A stretch of 64,000 nucleotides of DNA from Synechococcus sp. WH 7805 (GTDB lineage Bacteria; Cyanobacteriota; Cyanobacteriia; PCC-6307; Cyanobiaceae): the NCBI RefSeq assembly GCF_000153285.1, contig NZ_CH724168.1, forward strand, positions 827,854 through 891,853, given 5' to 3'. Positions 18,070-26,220 of the stretch are shown here, in pieces. Made by a program: the position numbers and the translations under genes. Numbering within the stretch: the stretch's first letter is position 1; each line of letters opens with the position of its first letter. Below the pieces are notes generated by a model that had not been told where the DNA came from, searched no databases, and saw only the letters and a program-made list of their open reading frames with translations.

Positions 18070-18096
18070 CCCTCGCCGCAAGGCGGGGGTTTTTTT
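18070..18096 (+). terminator. intrinsic terminator of psbDC
   Basis: An eight-base stem (CCCTCGCC / GGCGGGGG with one G-T pair) with a GCAA loop is followed by seven T residues, 33 nt after the psbC stop. Confidence 0.9.
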
Positions 18097-18162
18097 ATTG
18101 CACCGATCGGGCCAGGATCCCGGGGGCTGAGCAAGGGTGCGTCAGCGCAATGGAAAAAACTG

Positions 18163-18573
18163 TTGGGTCCTAACTCCGTTGATCTCGGCATCGGCTTCCG
18201 TGACGGACAGCAGCGGAAATGCGCGCTCGCGATCAGACAGCCGGGCCTCAAGACCCTGGTTGCCCTTGCCGTCGGAGACGATCTCCTGCCTGACTGGACG
18301 ATCACTGAACGCCATCCCGGGGCCAAGACCAGCGATGCAGACATTCGCTCAAACGTTCCCCTTGACCACAGAGCTGGCTGGGGTCGTCAAGACGTTGAAG
18401 GCACGCCAAAGATCTTGACCTGGGCCAATTCGGACTTACCAACGGAAAGCGTCCATCCCTTTTTGGACGCCTTGAGCATGTCGACGTTGAATCCGGGCAT
18501 GCCATACCCGGATAATTTGTTGGAGGCTGCTGCCAACGAAGGGTTCACAACGGTCAACAGCAACGCCAGTTAA
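18163..18573 (+). CDS. hypothetical protein, start uncertain
   Basis: A frame of 136 codons begins at TTG and reads GPNSVDLGIGFRDGQQRK through LPDWTITERHPGAKTSDADI to NEGFTTVNSNAS. No ATG or GTG is available, although the frame is open back to the psbC terminator. The residue composition looks protein-like, with few rare residues and no long low-complexity stretches. I recognise no family. It could be a real gene with a TTG start, or the 3' remainder of a decayed gene. Confidence 0.4.
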   Translation: MGPNSVDLGIGFRDGQQRKCALAIRQPGLKTLVALAVGDDLLPDWTITERHPGAKTSDADIRSNVPLDHRAGWGRQDVEGTPKILTWANSDLPTESVHPFLDALSMSTLNPGMPYPDNLLEAAANEGFTTVNSNAS

Positions 18574-18627
18574 GCCACCAGCGCTGCTTTGAACGATCGG
18601 CGAAAACAACGCAACATGGACGAGCGA

Positions 18628-18894
18628 TCAGAAACTCATGTCCAGCAGGCCATACCCCTTGGGCGGCTGATCCCGCTGCACCGCCGGGTCTGGCAGGCGG
18701 AATCCCTCCGCTGAGCGACTCCAGTCGTCACTGGATTCAGTGAAATAAGCCTGTTCAGCATCCAGCACCATGGACTCATCAGCCTGATCCGTGGCGCTGA
18801 TGGCGAGTGGCTCCATGGCGGAAGCACTCAGGGTGAGGGAGCCAGACAGGAGCAGCACGCCGAGTCCGGGGAGCAAAAAACGATGCATGGCCAA
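18628..18894 (-). CDS. small exported protein (88 aa)
   Basis: The N-terminus is a clear signal peptide (MHRFLLPGLGVLLLSGSLTL, cleavage probably after SASA), followed by about 60 acidic residues ending PPKGYGLLDMSF. It is predicted to be periplasmic or lumenal. No family is recognised. The first or the third codon (both ATG) may be the start. It lies downstream of maf on the same strand, with a 69-nt gap. Confidence 0.65.
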   Translation of the reverse strand: MAMHRFLLPGLGVLLLSGSLTLSASAMEPLAISATDQADESMVLDAEQAYFTESSDDWSRSAEGFRLPDPAVQRDQPPKGYGLLDMSF

Positions 18895-18963
18895 AGGTGT
18901 GAGGAGGGCCTGCTTTTGCTTTAGCTACGGCAAAAGAAAAATGGCAACGCAGCCCATTGACGG

Positions 18964-19539
18964 TCAAGATCCCTGCGGTAACCAACAACGCAACAGCGGC
19001 AAACTGAGGCCGATCACGTTGGAGTAACAGCCGTCGAGGCGCTCAATCACGCAGCCACCCCGCCCTTCCAACGCAAATCCTCCGGCGCATTGCAACGGTT
19101 CACCACTGCCCACGTAGGCGTCGATCTCCGCATCACTCAGATCAGCAAACAACACCCGCGTGGTCACGCATTGGCATTGGCTGGAAATCTCGCTCGCTTG
19201 CGACATCGCGATCAAACAGTGCCCGGTGTGCAAGTCGCCCCAATGGCCCCGCATCCTTTGCCACCGAGCTTTGGCTTCCTCGGCATCGGCGGGTTTGCCG
19301 AACACCTCGCCTTCAAAGGCCAGCACGGAATCACACCCCAACACGGCATGGATCGTTGGATCCGTCAGCTGGGCATGCACCGCTGCGGCCTTGGCCTCAG
19401 CCAACAGGCACACGAGGTGAGCTGGCTGGGGATGCTGGATGCCGTCTTCATCCACCCCACTCACCTGCACACGATGGGGGATGCAAGCCTGCTCCAGCAG
19501 ACGACGGCGGGCCGGGGACGCGGAAGCCAGCAGAAGCAT
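18964..19539 (-). CDS. maf: Maf-like nucleoside triphosphate pyrophosphatase
   Basis: A 191-residue Maf/HAM1-fold enzyme that hydrolyses non-canonical or modified nucleoside triphosphates to the monophosphate. The substrate-binding [16 protein letters not shown] (residues 2-17), [18 protein letters not shown] (about 66-83) and the late [10 protein letters not shown] match the family. Length and start are normal. It diverges from the next gene by 48 nt. Confidence 0.92.
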   Translation of the reverse strand: MLLLASASPARRRLLEQACIPHRVQVSGVDEDGIQHPQPAHLVCLLAEAKAAAVHAQLTDPTIHAVLGCDSVLAFEGEVFGKPADAEEAKARWQRMRGHWGDLHTGHCLIAMSQASEISSQCQCVTTRVLFADLSDAEIDAYVGSGEPLQCAGGFALEGRGGCVIERLDGCYSNVIGLSLPLLRCWLPQGS

Positions 19540-19587
19540 GGGGCCTCAGAGAACGCTGCAGACCCCGAGAATGACAGCGTCAGCAGC

Positions 19588-19974
19588 ATGCGCGTGATCG
19601 CCCAGGACCCCAGCGAACTCACCCAGCACGCCCTGCGGCGAGCCCGGCAGGCCGTGCGCTGCCTGCCATTTCGGCGCAGCTTCTACCGGCTCCTGGAAGA
19701 GAGCGCCCAAAGCAGCAAGGAGCTGGCCAATCGCCCCGACTGGCGTGTGAACACCTCGCAGCGGCTGGGAGCAGGAGAAACCGAAACGTTGCTCATCTGG
19801 CTGATCCAGCTGGGCGTGCTGCGGCGTGAAGTGGATGGTCAGGGGCTCACCGAGCGGGTGAGAATCACGCCGCTGGGCAGGGATGTTCTGGCTGACTGGC
19901 CTGAGGTGATTCCTGCTGCCGACCCGCTGAGTCGGGTGATGCACTGGTGCCGGCGTCGCCGCCCGCGCTGGTGA
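19588..19974 (+). CDS. conserved hypothetical protein, possible winged helix
   Basis: A 128-residue basic soluble protein begins [20 protein letters not shown]. The middle part, [21 protein letters not shown] then [13 protein letters not shown], reads like a winged-helix segment with a beta wing and the TPLGRxVL ending common in such domains. The C-terminus is very basic (CRRRRPRW). I chose the ATG 49 nt after the divergent maf start; longer in-frame extensions read antisense to maf. Function is unknown; DNA or RNA binding is a guess from fold impression and charge. Confidence 0.6.
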   Translation: MRVIAQDPSELTQHALRRARQAVRCLPFRRSFYRLLEESAQSSKELANRPDWRVNTSQRLGAGETETLLIWLIQLGVLRREVDGQGLTERVRITPLGRDVLADWPEVIPAADPLSRVMHWCRRRRPRW

Positions 19975-20002
19975 GAGTCGCTCGATCCCCAGACGCGCTG
20001 CG

Positions 20003-21547
20003 ATGCTTCGCTGCAGCACCCTCCTCGAGGCAGCCGTGAGCCAAGCGCGAACCCACACCCCGCTGATGGTGCTCGGCACCAGCAGTGGAGCAGGGAAATC
20101 GCTGATGACTGCAGCCCTATGCCGGGTGCTGAAACGGCGCGGAGAAACCCCACTTCCCTTCAAAGGGCAGAACATGAGCAACAACGCCTGGGTGGACCCA
20201 GGTGGCGGAGAAATGGCCTACTCCCAGGCACTGCAGGCCTGGGCCGCAGGAAGAGAACCCGAATGCGCCATGAATCCGGTGTTGCTCAAACCCCAGGGCG
20301 ACAGCACAAGCGAGGTGATCCACCTGGGCCGTTCGGTGGGCACCTGCCGCGCCGAGCACTACTACCGCGACTGGTTCCGTCCGGGCTGGGCTGCCATCCG
20401 ACAGGGATTACACACCCTGCAAGACCAGCGCCCCGAGGGGCGGCTGGTGCTCGAGGGAGCCGGCAGTCCCGTGGAAGTGAACCTTCAGGCGCGCGACCTC
20501 ACGAACCTGCGCCTGGCTCAATACCTGCGGGCCCGTTGCCTCCTGGTGGCCGACATCGAACGCGGCGGGGTGTTCGCCCAGATCGTGGGGACCCTGGCTT
20601 TGCTCAGGCCCGTGGAGCGTCCCCTGATTGGCGGCTTACTGATCAACCGCTTCCGCGGTCGCCGTGAACTGTTCGATGAAGGTCGGCGCTGGCTCGAGCA
20701 ACACTCCGGCATCCCCGTGCTGGGGGTGATGCCTTGGCTGGATGAACTGTTTCCACCGGAAGATTCCCTCGACCTGCTCGAGCGCCGCGGCCGTAAACGC
20801 GGTGCCGAGCTGGAGATCGCTGTGCTGAAGCTGCCATCGCTCAGCAATTTCTCCGACCTCGATCCCCTGGAAGCAGAGCCAACGGTGCAGCTGCGCTGGG
20901 TGGAACCTGGCGAGCCCCTGGGAACACCCGATGCGGTGGTGATTCCCGGCAGCAAGCAGACCCTTCGTGATCTGGATCGCCTACACAGCAGCGGACTGGG
21001 CAGCGCCGTGCAGCGCTTTGCCCGTTCAGGCGGTGCCGTCTTCGGAGTCTGCGGCGGCATGCAGATGCTCGGCAGGGAACTGGAGGATCCCGATGGACTG
21101 GAAGGCCAGGGTCCGGCCAGCAGCAGCGCTGTGGCTGGCCTCGGACTCCTGCCCTTGCGAACACGCTTCGGTGGCGAGAAAGCCCTACGCCATCGGCAGA
21201 GCAACGTGCACTGGCCCGTTCACCAACCCAATCTCAGCGTGGAGGGATTCGAGCTCCATCGCGGCCACACGCAAGCACTCGAACCCTGCAGCCCCCTTTG
21301 CGAGGACCCAGCACTCGGTTGGGTGGCCGACTGCGGAGACCAGGGAGGCATCGCCGCTGGCACCTATCTCCATGGCATTTTCGACAACGGCCCCTGGCGG
21401 CGCCGCTGGCTGAATCAGCTGCGCATCCGACGGGGCCTCGAGCTGCTCAGTGAACAGCAGCCGCACCACAGCCGCCAACGGGATGCCCTTCTCGATCGCC
21501 TCGCCGATGCCTTTGAAACCCATGTGAACCTGGAGCCGCTGCTGTGA
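20003..21547 (+). CDS. cobQ: cobyric acid synthase
   Basis: This enzyme amidates four side chains of adenosylcobyrinic acid diamide, using glutamine and ATP, in cobalamin synthesis. The 514-residue protein has a P-loop-like GTSSGAGKS (25-33), [11 protein letters not shown], and a GATase1-like domain near the C-terminus with [12 protein letters not shown] (nucleophile Cys, about residue 351) and YLHGIFDN. Length is typical of CobQ/CbiP. The GTG of the following ferredoxin-like gene overlaps its stop (GTGA). Confidence 0.96.
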   Translation: MLRCSTLLEAAVSQARTHTPLMVLGTSSGAGKSLMTAALCRVLKRRGETPLPFKGQNMSNNAWVDPGGGEMAYSQALQAWAAGREPECAMNPVLLKPQGDSTSEVIHLGRSVGTCRAEHYYRDWFRPGWAAIRQGLHTLQDQRPEGRLVLEGAGSPVEVNLQARDLTNLRLAQYLRARCLLVADIERGGVFAQIVGTLALLRPVERPLIGGLLINRFRGRRELFDEGRRWLEQHSGIPVLGVMPWLDELFPPEDSLDLLERRGRKRGAELEIAVLKLPSLSNFSDLDPLEAEPTVQLRWVEPGEPLGTPDAVVIPGSKQTLRDLDRLHSSGLGSAVQRFARSGGAVFGVCGGMQMLGRELEDPDGLEGQGPASSSAVAGLGLLPLRTRFGGEKALRHRQSNVHWPVHQPNLSVEGFELHRGHTQALEPCSPLCEDPALGWVADCGDQGGIAAGTYLHGIFDNGPWRRRWLNQLRIRRGLELLSEQQPHHSRQRDALLDRLADAFETHVNLEPLL

Positions 21548-21807
21548 AATCCGGTATGCCCTCGGAATCGTTGATGGTGTCCATTCAGTGGCCGGACGGA
21601 CGGCGTAGCCATTGCCCAAAGGGCGAGGACTGGCTTGCCGCCGCCAGGAGCGCAGGCGTTCACATCCCCACCGGCTGCCTTGGCGGAAGTTGCGGCGCCT
21701 GCGAAATCGAAGTGAACGGCACCGTGGTGAGGGCCTGCATCAGCACCGTGCCGGCCCCGGCCACTGGTCAACTCACGGTGGAACTGGCCACTGACCCCCA
21801 CTGGTGA
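21544..21807 (+). CDS. 2Fe-2S ferredoxin-like protein
   Basis: An 87-residue protein contains [17 protein letters not shown] and a following Cys: Cys45, Cys50, Cys53 and Cys65, spaced C-x4-C-x2-C-x11-C. That spacing is closer to the 2Fe-2S domains of SdhB and molybdenum hydroxylases than to photosynthetic PetF. It is probably a small electron carrier. The start is GTG, overlapping the cobQ stop; the ATG five codons downstream is possible. The next gene overlaps its stop by four bases. Confidence 0.88.
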   Translation: MKSGMPSESLMVSIQWPDGRRSHCPKGEDWLAAARSAGVHIPTGCLGGSCGACEIEVNGTVVRACISTVPAPATGQLTVELATDPHW

Positions 21808-23006
21808 CAGACCCTCCACACTCACCCCGCCACACCCTTCTGCGGGGCAGCTTGAGGGCCATGCTGGCAGGAGCGGCCGGCGGAGCCCTGGCGGCTGTTG
21901 TGGTGAAAGTTGTCCTGTCCCTACAGGAATGGGTCTGGGGTTCAGCAGTGCTTGAGGGTCTGCCCTCGGAGCGTTCCCTGTGCTGGTGCCTGCTCTGGTG
22001 CAGTAGAATCGGCCTGGCCATCAGCCTGCTGCAACGGCACCGGCCCTCCAGCGCCCTGCCTGAACTGGCGCAGACCCTGACGGAGCTGCGCCGGCCCGAT
22101 GGCCTTCAGACCAGCGAGGGGTCACGCCAGCTGCTCGGAGGAGGTCTGGCGTTAATCGGCGGCGGCACCCTCGGTCCGGAAGCGCTGATGACCCGCTTGA
22201 TTGCTGTGGCCAGCCATCGCGTCTGGAGGGGCACCGACCGTGACCTGGTGGCTGCGGCGATGGCAGGAACGTTGGGCTTGTTCCACTCCCCCCTCGTGGG
22301 AGGGGCAGCGCTGGCTGGCAAGCGCTGGCAGCTGCTCTGGCGCTGGTTGCCAGGCACCCTCGGCGGAGTGGCTGGCTTCGTGGTGTTCAGAGGATTGAGC
22401 GACCTGGGCGGCGGCCTGCGCGGCGTGCCCTACGACTGGCCAGTGGATCAAGAGCAGTGGTTCGGGGCACTGGTCGCTGCAGTTCTGGCAGGTCTCGTGG
22501 GCTGCTGCATCGGTGTGCTGCTGGGCCATTGGCGCCATTGGCTGCGGTCGCTGTCCCTGCAGGAACGCTTCTGGTTCACCCCGGTGCTAACCGGTCTGAT
22601 CCTTGGCTTCAGCCTCTGGGCCCTGCCGCTGTCTGTGTTCTCTGGAGAGAACCAGCTCAAGCCCCTGGTGCTCGGCGCCTGGTCGCTGAGCACTGGCGTG
22701 CTGCTGCTGTCAGCGCTCTTCAAGCTGCTGTTGGTGGGCCTCTGCCTGGAAACTGGCTGGAAAGGGGGGCAATTCTTCCCTGTGATCCTGGCCAGCAGTG
22801 CCCTGGGCATGGGGCTGCATGAATGCCTGCCTTGTCTCGGAGGCCTGCAGAGCTGGAGTTCCGGCGTTGTGGGCGGCAGCTTGTCCGTTCTGCTCAACTC
22901 ACCAGTCCTGGGATTGATGCTTGGCCTCACACTCCTTCAAGGCCATGGAGCCGGAGCACTTGTGATCGGCCTTCTCGTAGGCCAGCTGATCCAACGCAAA
23001 CGCTGA
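21804..23006 (+). CDS. ClC-family chloride channel/transporter, divergent
   Basis: A 400-residue integral membrane protein with about ten hydrophobic segments. It keeps the GGxxxP-type element GWKGGQFFPVI near residue 315 and LGPEALMTRLIAVA near residue 125, where ClC proteins have GREGPxxQ. The gating Glu of GREGP appears replaced (GTLGPEA). GTG start, overlapping the ferredoxin stop. It likely moves chloride or another anion. Assignment rests on these motifs and topology. Confidence 0.75.
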   Translation: MTDPPHSPRHTLLRGSLRAMLAGAAGGALAAVVVKVVLSLQEWVWGSAVLEGLPSERSLCWCLLWCSRIGLAISLLQRHRPSSALPELAQTLTELRRPDGLQTSEGSRQLLGGGLALIGGGTLGPEALMTRLIAVASHRVWRGTDRDLVAAAMAGTLGLFHSPLVGGAALAGKRWQLLWRWLPGTLGGVAGFVVFRGLSDLGGGLRGVPYDWPVDQEQWFGALVAAVLAGLVGCCIGVLLGHWRHWLRSLSLQERFWFTPVLTGLILGFSLWALPLSVFSGENQLKPLVLGAWSLSTGVLLLSALFKLLLVGLCLETGWKGGQFFPVILASSALGMGLHECLPCLGGLQSWSSGVVGGSLSVLLNSPVLGLMLGLTLLQGHGAGALVIGLLVGQLIQRKR

Positions 23007-23879
23007 ATGGGTGTTCTTGCTGGACTCTTCGCAGCATTGGCCTGGACCCTGGCCAGCAGCCTCTGGCGCGGACTGGTGACCTCCCTGAGCGCACTGCAGC
23101 TCAATGGCCTCAAAAACGCCATCGCCTGCATGGCGCTGCTGCCCGTGCTGATCAGCCTCCCCTGGACACACGAAGTCCCCGGATTGTTGCTGCTGCTGCT
23201 CAGTGGCGGCATCGGGATCTCGCTGGGGGACAGCTTTTACCTGGCTGCATTGCGGCGTTTGGGAACACGCCGCACCCTCACTCTCGAATCACTCTCTCCT
23301 CTGGCAGCGGCCAGCGGTGGTCTACTGGTGATGGGGGAACGGCTCTCAAGCCAGGCTTGGCTCGGCACTGTCATGGTCACTGTGTCAGTGGTGTTGGTGG
23401 CCCGGCAACAACCGCCGGATGACACCAGCCGAAACGACCGGAGCACTCGCGAACAGATCATCGGGCTGACGTTGGCCCTGGCGGCGGTGATCTGCGGTGT
23501 GACAGGAGCGGCGGTCTCCCGCAACGTTCTGATGACCACGGATCTGAGCCCGATCCAAAGCGCCTCCGCCAGGCTGCTCGGCGGCTTGCTGCTGCTGCTT
23601 CCCTGGTTGCGTTTCCATACGGCGTTTCCGCAGCCCCGACCAAAGATCGCCCGTTGGCCTCGGGTGCTGCTGGCCACCGGGCTGGGCACCGTTCTGGGGA
23701 TCCTTCTGCAGCAGGTGGTACTGCAACAGCTGCCTCTTGGTGTTGGCATCACAGTGCTCAGCACCGCACCGGTGATGGCGCTGTTGGTGGCCCGTGCAGA
23801 AGGCGATCATCCGCTCGCCGCTGGATGGCTGGCCTCGGCGCTGGCGGTGGTAGGGGTGGCTCTCGCCGTTAGGGGTTAA
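23007..23879 (+). CDS. EamA/DMT-family transporter
   Basis: A 290-residue protein with ten predicted transmembrane helices arranged as two EamA repeats (about 1-135 and 150-290). The drug/metabolite transporter signature is visible in LESLSPLAAASGGLLVMGERLS and its C-terminal counterpart. The substrate is unknown. The ATG immediately follows the TGA of the ClC-like gene, so cobQ, the ferredoxin, ClC-like gene and this gene look like one operon, closed by the terminator overlapping its stop. Confidence 0.9.
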   Translation: MGVLAGLFAALAWTLASSLWRGLVTSLSALQLNGLKNAIACMALLPVLISLPWTHEVPGLLLLLLSGGIGISLGDSFYLAALRRLGTRRTLTLESLSPLAAASGGLLVMGERLSSQAWLGTVMVTVSVVLVARQQPPDDTSRNDRSTREQIIGLTLALAAVICGVTGAAVSRNVLMTTDLSPIQSASARLLGGLLLLLPWLRFHTAFPQPRPKIARWPRVLLATGLGTVLGILLQQVVLQQLPLGVGITVLSTAPVMALLVARAEGDHPLAAGWLASALAVVGVALAVRG

Positions 23880-23897
23880 GCCCCTACGGTTTTTGCA
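23856..23897 (+). repeat. direct repeat, copy 1 (3' end of EamA gene)
   Basis: A 42-nt segment covering the last seven codons, stop and terminator of the EamA gene aligns without gaps to 25390-25431, with 36 of 42 identical. The final 17 bases, CCCCTACGGTTTTTGCA, are exact. The two copies bracket the DUF3764 and oxygenase genes. Confidence 0.85.
23870..23894 (+). terminator. intrinsic terminator of the cobQ-EamA operon
   Basis: A six-base stem TAGGGG/CCCCTA with loop TTAAG, which contains the TAA stop, is followed by CGGTTTTT. Confidence 0.8.
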
Positions 23898-23976
23898 CCA
23901 GACGATTGAGTAGTGAAGCCGATTTAAGGATTGCTAATTCTGGTGATAGTTTCCGCCAGCACCTTGATCCTGGTCG

Positions 23977-24243
23977 ATGGAAACCCACGTCCTTACTTTC
24001 ACAATCACCAAGTCATTCAGCGATTGGGCCAAGGTCTACGACGAGTCACTGCCATTCCAGAAAACGCTTGGAATCACCTCCCTGTTCCGCGGTGTCAGCA
24101 AGGATGATCCCTCCAAGGTGTGTGCGGTGATGCAGGCAATGCCGGGTGTGCTGGAGCAGTTCATCGCCGACAACACAGACATGATTGCCTCCTCAGGGCA
24201 TGTCCTAGAGAGCACGTTGACTCAAGTTTTCATCGATTCCTGA
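23977..24243 (+). CDS. DUF3764 family protein
   Basis: An 88-residue protein: METHVLTFTITKSFSDWAKV, then ITSLFRGVSKDDPSKVCAVMQA and a C-terminal helix. It matches the DUF3764 proteins of marine cyanobacteria, which look like small ferredoxin-fold (dimeric alpha-beta barrel-like) proteins. Function is unknown. It lies between the two copies of the 42-bp repeat, so it may have arrived with the oxygenase gene. Confidence 0.85.
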   Translation: METHVLTFTITKSFSDWAKVYDESLPFQKTLGITSLFRGVSKDDPSKVCAVMQAMPGVLEQFIADNTDMIASSGHVLESTLTQVFIDS

Positions 24244-24320
24244 TGGCCTGACGTCCAGCACGGGCCTGGACCACCCAGAACACGGGGGGCGCGGTCAGCA
24301 ACGATGGGTCGAGTTGACAG

Positions 24321-24515
24321 CTGTGTTGGATCCTTCACATCGAGAGCAGCGGCTGGCAGTCCATCCCTGAGACCGCGGCGGAACGGAACCTGCAACTCAA
24401 TGTTCAGCATCTGATGGCGGATGATCAGCTGATCGAGATTCCTCTGTCCGTCCTGATCCGGTCTCGCTGCGCGCATTACTTGCTGCAACAGCTCTGTTTG
24501 TTCGATGAATCTTGA
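24321..24515 (+). pseudogene. possible gene remnant lacking a normal start
   Basis: A frame of 64 codons opens right after a TGA at 24315-24317. It reads WILHIESSGWQSIPETAAER, then NLQLNVQHLMADDQLIEIPL and ends LLQQLCLFDES. It looks protein-like but has no ATG, GTG or TTG near its 5' end. It may be a decayed small gene or one starting at CTG. This is the only thing I see in the 303-nt gap between the DUF3764 and oxygenase genes. Confidence 0.3.
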
Positions 24516-24546
24516 ATCAATGCAACCAATGAACTCTGACGGGTCT

Positions 24547-25335
24547 CTAAAACCCTTTGGCCGTGGGGCGCTGACTCGAGAGAGAAATGTTGCCGAGGGG
24601 TTGCTGCTTTGAGGGTTGCTGCATCGCGGCTGGCGCAACACCAGGTATTGCCACGGCATTGAAGGCAAGAGACCAGCGTTCCCCGTCTCCACGGAAGGGC
24701 ATCACCGAATGGGGTTGCCAGGCCGGGAACACATAGAACTCTCCGGGGATGGGAAGCACGTAATGCGCCATTCCGGTACGGAACGATTGCAGATGCCAGT
24801 CTTCCGGGCCGTGGAAGCAGAGTTGGCCATCAAAACTGTTGGCATTGATCTGGGGTGGCACCTTCAGAAAGATCACCCCGGAAAAGCTGCCGCCGTGGGT
24901 ATGGGTGGGGTTGTAGTCACCTGCGGTCTGGCAATTGAGCCAGAGATCAATCATCTGCAAGCGGTAGCGACCGGGAACCCAGGGGCCCCGACCTTGGGGA
25001 GGCTGACGGTCCATCACGTGGCGGATCCAACGCTCGCAAGCAGGCAGAAGGTGGTTGTTGCTGAGGTCCTGCACTCCGGGTTGCTCAGGCCGCAGTTCGC
25101 GTTGCTGACGCAGTTGACCCGCCAGCTTCGCGGATGCATCGGGGCTCGAATCTGGATTGGCCAGAATGCTCTCACTCAGTGCAATCAGTTGCTGGAGCAG
25201 AGGATCCGGCAGGGTGCCCCGCAGGATGGAGCGGGGAAACAGATCGAGAACGTCCACCAATGGCTGGTCTTCTCCTGGCATTTTGGCAGCCCAAAAGAGG
25301 GTGGGCTGCTCATCCCGATCGTGATGCTGCGTCAC
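24547..25335 (-). CDS. putative 2-oxoglutarate/Fe(II) oxygenase
   Basis: A 262-residue protein matching the 2OG-FeII_Oxy_5 group often seen near phage-like or stress genes in marine cyanobacteria. The jelly-roll core carries NPTHTHGGSFSGVIFLKVP (about 142-160) with candidate iron-binding His, and a distal WQPHSVMPFRG then RWSLAFN with His and the Arg that would hold 2-oxoglutarate. The C-terminal 30 residues are Gln/Ser-rich and probably disordered. It lies inside the block bracketed by the 42-bp repeat. Confidence 0.75.
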   Translation of the reverse strand: MTQHHDRDEQPTLFWAAKMPGEDQPLVDVLDLFPRSILRGTLPDPLLQQLIALSESILANPDSSPDASAKLAGQLRQQRELRPEQPGVQDLSNNHLLPACERWIRHVMDRQPPQGRGPWVPGRYRLQMIDLWLNCQTAGDYNPTHTHGGSFSGVIFLKVPPQINANSFDGQLCFHGPEDWHLQSFRTGMAHYVLPIPGEFYVFPAWQPHSVMPFRGDGERWSLAFNAVAIPGVAPAAMQQPSKQQPLGNISLSSQRPTAKGF

Positions 25336-25413
25336 GCACTCCTTGTGCAGTTACTGCTTGTGATCACCGTTGCCGCAGCGGGAACAGTCGTAGCTCTCGT
25401 CGTCAGAGGTTGA
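25324..25413 (+). CDS. possible tiny membrane protein or duplicated EamA tail
   Basis: A 29-codon frame, MLRHALLVQLLLVITVAAAG then TVVALVVRG, is a single hydrophobic helix. Its last residues (VALVVRG-stop) match the EamA end (VALAVRG-stop), and the DNA is the second copy of the 42-bp repeat. It could be a short membrane protein, or just a remnant of an EamA-like gene end. Confidence 0.35.
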   Translation: MLRHALLVQLLLVITVAAAGTVVALVVRG

Positions 25414-25431
25414 ACCCCTACGGTTTTTGCA
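25390..25431 (+). repeat. direct repeat, copy 2 (EamA-like 3' end)
   Basis: This is the second copy of the 42-nt segment at 23856-23897 (36/42 identical, no gaps). The terminator stem is weakened here (AGGTTGAACCCCT), but the CGGTTTTT run is retained. It is followed within 20 nt by the next gene. Confidence 0.85.
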
Positions 25432-25449
25432 TTGAAAAAAGATGCACCC

Positions 25450-26193
25450 ATGACCGCAACTGCCACTTACCTCGGCGCCAATGGTTGGTTTCTCGAGGTT
25501 GCGGATCTGCGCGTGCTGTTGGACCCCTGGCTGTTTGGCCCCCTGGTGTTTCCCCCTGGCCCCTGGCTGCTGAAAGGAGAGATGCCCTCGCTGCAGCCTG
25601 TGCCTGAGTCAATTGATCTGCTGCTGCTCACCCAGGGCCTTCAGGATCACGCCCACCCTGAAACCCTCATGATGTTGAGCAAAGATCTGCCCGTGGTGGG
25701 ATCTGCCGCAGCGGCCAAGGTGGCGAAGCGGCTGGGCTTCACCTCCGTTCAGACGCTTAACCCTGGTGAAAGCACAGAGCGTGGCCCTTTGCAGATTCGC
25801 GCCACCGCTGGTGCTGCCGTTCCGGCCGTGGAGAACGGGTACCTGCTCGACTGGCCTGGTGGATCTCTCTACTTAGAACCCCATGGGGTGCTGGATCCCT
25901 CCCTAGAGGAGCGCCCCGTGCAGACGGTGATCACACCTGTGGTGGATTTAGGCCTGCCCCTGGTGGGCAACTTCATCACCGGCGCCAGCGTGATGCCGGA
26001 TCTGATCAGCCGCTTTCAGCCCCAACAGGTGCTGGCAAGCACCACAGGCGGAGACGTGCGCTTCAGCGGCCTGATCAGCAAAGTGCTGGAAGCTGGCGGT
26101 CAGTCGGAAGCCAGCCCTGAGGCCACCGAGAGATGCATGCTGATCACCCCCACCGTGGGTGAAGCCATTCCCCTCGCAGCGAGCCCTAGCTAA
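25450..26193 (+). CDS. metallo-beta-lactamase-fold hydrolase, degenerate metal site
   Basis: A 247-residue protein (start MTATATYLGANGWFLE) with the metallo-beta-lactamase superfamily scaffold: an LLDPWLFGP strand, then LLLLTQGLQDHAHPETL where active members have THxHxDH. Here the motif reads TQGLQDHAHP, so part of the canonical set is lost. Similar proteins occur in plants and cyanobacteria. The frame extends six codons upstream, but this ATG fits the fold better. It may be structural or bind a single metal. Function is unknown. Confidence 0.8.
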   Translation: MTATATYLGANGWFLEVADLRVLLDPWLFGPLVFPPGPWLLKGEMPSLQPVPESIDLLLLTQGLQDHAHPETLMMLSKDLPVVGSAAAAKVAKRLGFTSVQTLNPGESTERGPLQIRATAGAAVPAVENGYLLDWPGGSLYLEPHGVLDPSLEERPVQTVITPVVDLGLPLVGNFITGASVMPDLISRFQPQQVLASTTGGDVRFSGLISKVLEAGGQSEASPEATERCMLITPTVGEAIPLAASPS

Positions 26194-26220
26194 AGCGATA
26201 AGAATCGGAACAGAACGTCA

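Noticed and set aside
17056-18081. 341-codon minus-strand frame opposite psbC
   Set aside because: It is antisense to CP43 and runs through the terminator; a shadow frame.
19090-19587. Long upstream extension of the gene ending at 19974
   Set aside because: It reads antisense to maf, which has clear family motifs; the ATG at 19588 is the sensible start.
25512-25700. A fully active metallo-beta-lactamase
   Set aside because: The THxHxDH motif is incomplete (TQGLQDHAHP); only the fold can be claimed.
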